Part shown: positions 4,426 to 6,929 of the stretch, piece by piece | Numbering within the stretch: the first letter of the stretch is position 1 | Layout: every line of letters begins with the position of its first letter | The notes under the pieces: model-generated | Databases searched by the model: none | The model's input: only the letters and a program-made list of their open reading frames with translations | Told to the model about the DNA's origin: nothing | Assembly (NCBI GenBank): GCA_964422185.1 | Contig: CAYRAG010000073.1 | Span: forward strand, 1-6,929 | Reading direction: 5' to 3' | Origin: CALXCT01 sp964422185 | GTDB taxonomy: Bacteria > Bacillota > Clostridia > Oscillospirales > Oscillospiraceae | Length of the DNA stretch: 6,929 nucleotides | Made by a program: the position numbers and the translations under genes

Positions 4426-5647
4426 ATGAAAAAGAAGCTGATTCTCCTCACCGCCGCGGCGGCGGTGATCCTGGTAAGCACGACCGCGCTGGCCGCGGGA
4501 AACCACGGCGATCCGCTGATCTCCCTGAACTATCTCACCCAGACTTTCCTGCCCGGCCTGATGGATCAGGCGGAAGACCGGATGGACGCGCTGGACGAAG
4601 TCTACCGGAGCGCGGACAGCCAGCTGGACAGCCGGGCCTCCGGCTATCTGGGCAGNNNNNNNNNNNNNNNNNNNNNNNNNNNNNNNNNNNNNNNNNNNNN
4701 NNNNNNNNNNNNNNNNNNNNNNNNNNNNNNNNNNNNNNNNNNNNNNNNNNNNNNNCGGCGGCGCCTCCGCCGCGCCTGTGCCCTCCGGCAGCCTGTACAG
4801 CGATCACTTCGCGGAGAACGACTGCCGCCTCGGGGATACCTACACGCTGGGTACCGGCGCCGGGTTCCTGCTGAAAGAGGGCTCCGCCACCGTGACACAC
4901 AACGGCGCCGTGATGGATGTCACGGACGGGGTCAGCCTGGCCTCCGGCGCCGCGCTGACGCCGCTGCACCGCTATGTGGTGGGGGCGGCCACCACCGCGT
5001 CGTTCACTGTCACCTCCCAGACCGCCGTGGCCGGGACGGAGGGATACTACGACCTGAAGACCGCCGCGCCGCAGCCCGGCGCACCGCAGGCCGGCGCACT
5101 GCCGTTCACGGATGTGTCCGAGAGCGACTGGTTCTACCCCGCGGTCTCCTACGCGTACGCGCAGGGCCTGTTCGCCGGCACCTCCCCGACGACCTTCTCC
5201 CCCAATCAGAATGTGACGCGGGGCATGACAGTCACGGTGCTCTACGGCCTGGCCGGACGGCCGCAGGCGGATATCCACAACCGGTTCCTGGATGTGCCGG
5301 CCACGGAGTACTACGCCTCCCCGGTCACCTGGGCCACCGGAAACGGGGTGGCCGCAGGCACGGCGGCCAATCTGTTCACCCCCAACGCCAATATCACCCG
5401 GGAGCAGCTGGCCTGCCTGCTGTTCAGCTACGCGGCGAATGTGGCCGGGATGGACACCTCCGCCCGGGGGGATCTCAGCCGGTTCCAGGATCGGGATCAG
5501 ATCTCGGACTACGCGGTCAACGCCATCGCCTGGGCGGTGGATCGGGGAATCATCAACGGGCTGGACGCCGTGACGCTCGCGCCGAAAGGCACCGCCACCC
5601 GGGCCCAGCTGGCGGCGATGCTCAACGCGTTCCACGCGCTGTTCTGA
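4426..5647 (+). CDS. Secreted S-layer homology (SLH) domain protein, interrupted by an assembly gap
   Basis: A surface protein predicted to be exported and held to the cell wall by three SLH domains. The N-terminal part (4426-4655) starts with signal peptide MKKKLILLTAAAAVILVSTT..ALAAG, then a polar helical stretch (LMDQAEDRMDALDEVYRSADSQLDSR). After 100 Ns the frame resumes at 4757 with an Ala/Ser/Pro linker. Next comes a globular segment at about 4790-5063 (LGDTYTLGTG, HNGAVMDVTDG, LTPLHRYVV, TASFTVTS), of a kind I associate with other clostridial SLH proteins but cannot name. The SLH domains lie at about 5099-5266 (FTDVSESDWFYPAVSYAYAQG..NVTRG), 5279-5446 (FLDVPATEYYASPVTW..NITRE) and 5474-5647 (FQDRDQISDYAVNAIAWAV..TATRA). 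The two parts are in different frames as printed, which the arbitrary gap explains. It starts one base after the rex stop with only a weak ribosome site (GTGGGG), implying coupling. Joining both parts as one gene is inferred. Confidence 0.85.
4656..4755. other. Assembly gap of exactly 100 Ns
   Basis: Exactly 100 unknown bases inside the SLH gene, the usual placeholder for a gap of unknown size. The left side leaves two bases of a codon and the right side needs one base to complete a codon. The gene stays in frame if the true missing length is a multiple of three, which 100 is not. The right flank (CGGCGGCGCCTCCGCC) is very GC-rich and self-complementary, which fits a sequencing dropout. Confidence 0.97.
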
Positions 5648-5650
5648 TCC

Positions 5651-5677
5651 CGAACCGGGCCGCGTGAACGCGGTTCG
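5651..5677 (+). repeat. Stem-loop between the SLH gene and the small membrane gene
   Basis: CGAACCG (5651-5657) pairs with CGGTTCG (5671-5677). Alternatively CCGCG (5660-5664) pairs with CGCGG (5669-5673) around TGAA. No T-tract follows, so it is not a normal terminator. It could mark mRNA processing or partial attenuation before the next gene. Confidence 0.35.
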
Positions 5678-5704
5678 CAGATCCATGCGGGAGGAGGAGA
5701 CAGT

Positions 5705-5905
5705 GTGGGACGGGGCATCCTGATCGTCGGCGCGGTGCTCGCCCTGTCCGGTCTGGCGGGGCTCTTCTCCCCCCGGGAGAAGAAGCGCACGGGCTGGATG
5801 GACAAGATGGGCAGGGCGGGCAACCTCATGGGGGCGTCTTTCGCTTTGCTGTTCGGGATCGCGTTTCTCATCGCGGGGGCCGTCCTGGTCTGGCGGGGCA
5901 CCTGA
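5705..5905 (+). CDS. Small hypothetical two-helix membrane protein
   Basis: A 66-residue protein I do not recognise. Seen: a hydrophobic helix at about residues 4-22 (GILIVGAVLALSGLAGLF), a basic loop at 23-40 (PREKKRTGWMDKMGRAG), and a second helix at about 43-63 (GASFALLFGIAFLIAGAVLVW) ending WRGT. The positive loop predicts an inside loop with both ends outside. It starts with GTG at 5705 after a strong GGAGGAGGA (5690-5698); no in-frame ATG fits better, and an ATG at 5685 is in another frame. It lies 57 bases after the SLH gene, has no promoter of its own that I can see, and is followed by the terminator at 5924-5959. It is therefore probably the last gene of the rex operon. Confidence 0.7.
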   Translation: MGRGILIVGAVLALSGLAGLFSPREKKRTGWMDKMGRAGNLMGASFALLFGIAFLIAGAVLVWRGT

Positions 5906-5923
5906 CCGCACACGCGGAATACC

Positions 5924-5959
5924 AAAACAGGGGCAGTCTGACGACTGCCCCTGTTTTTT
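5924..5959 (+). terminator. Strong intrinsic terminator between convergent genes
   Basis: Perfect 15-bp stem: AAAACAGGGGCAGTC (5924-5938), loop TGAC, and GACTGCCCCTGTTTT (5943-5957), with a six-T run at 5954-5959. The A-tract on the left arm gives four Ts on the minus strand, so it can also serve valS, whose stop is at 5965. It is the clearest terminator in the window. Confidence 0.93.
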
Positions 5960-5964
5960 CCTGT

Positions 5965-6929
5965 TCAGTTCAGACCCGCCGCGGTCTCCTCCAGCCGGGC
6001 GATCAGGCTGCGGGCGGTCTCCGCCCGCTCCCGCTCCGCGTCGACCACGGACGCGGGCGCCCGGGACACGAAGTTCTCATTGGCCAGCTTCGCCTCAATC
6101 CGGGCGAGATTCGCCCGGGCCTGCTCCAGCTCTCTGGCGACCCTGGCGCGCTCCTTATCCAGATCCACCAGCTCGGCCAGGGGGATGTACATTCTGGCGT
6201 CCGCGGTGACGACGCTGACCATGCCCCCGGTCTCCTCGGGATCCGCGCCGGTGACGGTGACGGACTCCGCGCCGGCCAGCCGTTTGAGGAACGGGACGCC
6301 GGCCTGGAAGACCGCCTCCTCCGCCGTCACGACAGTGAGATGGGCTTTCTTTCCGGGCGGCACATTCATCTCCGCCCGGCGGCTGCGGACGGCGCTGATG
6401 GCCGCCATGATCTTCTCCATGGCCTGCTCCTGCGCGGGGAAAGACAGCGCGGGATCCGCCTCCGGCCAGCGGGAGGTCATGAGGAAGTCGCCCTCGTGGG
6501 GCAGCGCCTGCCAGATCTCCTCCGTTATAAACGGCATGAACGGGTGCAGCAGCTTGAGCGTCTGCGTGAGCACATAGCACAGCACCTGCTGGGCCCGGAC
6601 GCTGCTGTCCCGGTCGTCCCCCTGCAGGCGGGTCTTGGTCAGCTCGATGTACCAGTCGCAGAAGCTGTCCCAGATGAAGTCGTAGATCTTCTGGGCGGCC
6701 ACGCCCAGCTCGTACTTGTCCATGTTCTCCGTCATGTCCGGGATCAGGGCGTTGAGCCGGGACAGGATCCACTGATCCTCCAGCTCCAGCTTCTCCGGCA
6801 GCGCGCAGGAGTCGATGGTCAGGTTCATCATCACAAACCGGCTGGCGTTCCAGATCTTGTTGGCGAAGTTGCGCATGGCCTCGCACTTCTCCACATAGAA
6901 GCGCATATCGTTGCCGGGGGAGTTGCCGG
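5965..6929 (-). CDS. valS: Valyl-tRNA synthetase, C-terminal part (5' end outside the window)
   Basis: Class I aminoacyl-tRNA synthetase that charges tRNA-Val. About the last 320 residues are present, and the frame runs unbroken through the right edge. Seen: GNSPGNDMRFYVEK just after the expected KMSKS region (not in the window), then MRNFANKIWNASRFVMMNL opening the anticodon-binding domain, followed by IYDFIWDSFCDWYIELTK and LHPFMPFITEEIWQALP, both hallmark ValRS blocks. The C-terminus is the Val-specific coiled-coil arm with heptad-like Leu/Ala spacing (LVDLDKERARVARELEQARANLARIEAKLANENFVSRAP). The stop TGA is at 5967-5965. An internal ATG at 6906 is not a start, since conserved sequence continues upstream. 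It converges on the rex operon. Confidence 0.96.
   Translation of the reverse strand, partial: GNSPGNDMRFYVEKCEAMRNFANKIWNASRFVMMNLTIDSCALPEKLELEDQWILSRLNALIPDMTENMDKYELGVAAQKIYDFIWDSFCDWYIELTKTRLQGDDRDSSVRAQQVLCYVLTQTLKLLHPFMPFITEEIWQALPHEGDFLMTSRWPEADPALSFPAQEQAMEKIMAAISAVRSRRAEMNVPPGKKAHLTVVTAEEAVFQAGVPFLKRLAGAESVTVTGADPEETGGMVSVVTADARMYIPLAELVDLDKERARVARELEQARANLARIEAKLANENFVSRAPASVVDAERERAETARSLIARLEETAAGLN

Noticed and set aside
3687..4481. Minus-strand open frame (264 codons) opposite rex
   Set aside because: It covers the rex promoter and the whole rex gene and has no motif; it is a shadow of rex.
4535..5911. Minus-strand open frame (458 codons) across the N gap
   Set aside because: It runs through unknown bases and opposite a clear SLH protein, so it has no independent support.

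Overview
The window looks like chromosomal DNA from a GC-rich anaerobic Clostridia-type Firmicute, probably an Oscillospiraceae/Ruminococcaceae relative such as Oscillibacter, Intestinimonas or Dysosmobacter. This rests on a ferredoxin-dependent 2-oxoacid oxidoreductase, a Rex redox repressor, a YerC/YecD-type TrpR homologue, a protein with three C-terminal SLH domains, strong AGGAGG-type ribosome sites and sigma-A-type promoters. The genus is an inference. I see no tRNA, rRNA, CRISPR array, insertion sequence or phage gene.

Layout: (1) 1-1214, minus strand: N-terminal 404 residues of indolepyruvate:ferredoxin oxidoreductase alpha subunit (iorA), cut by the left edge. (2) 1294-1599, minus strand: a TrpR-superfamily YerC/YecD regulator, in position to be co-transcribed with iorA. 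(3) 1600-1888: a divergent control region with a promoter on each strand, inverted repeats and a structured leader. (4) 1889-3523, plus strand: an AMP-forming acyl-CoA synthetase, followed by a terminator hairpin at 3564-3596. (5) 3665-5905, plus strand: a near-consensus promoter driving rex, an SLH-domain surface protein starting one base after the rex stop and interrupted by a 100-N assembly gap, and a 66-residue two-helix membrane protein. (6) 5924-5959: a strong intrinsic terminator between convergent genes. (7) 5965-6929, minus strand: C-terminal part of valyl-tRNA synthetase (valS), cut by the right edge.

How the genes may work together: IorA-type enzymes convert aryl-pyruvates made by transamination of Trp, Phe and Tyr to aryl-acetyl-CoA while reducing ferredoxin. 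A TrpR-like regulator in front of iorA and a divergently transcribed acyl-CoA synthetase suggest a small locus for aromatic amino acid (or aryl acid) metabolism controlled from one intergenic region. Rex, the NADH/NAD+ sensor, lies just beyond. This linkage is inferred from gene order and was not tested. The most unusual signal is a perfect 9-bp GC-rich hairpin between the Shine-Dalgarno sequence and the start codon of iorA. Folding it out gives a normal SD-to-AUG spacing, and an upstream segment could form a competing pairing.
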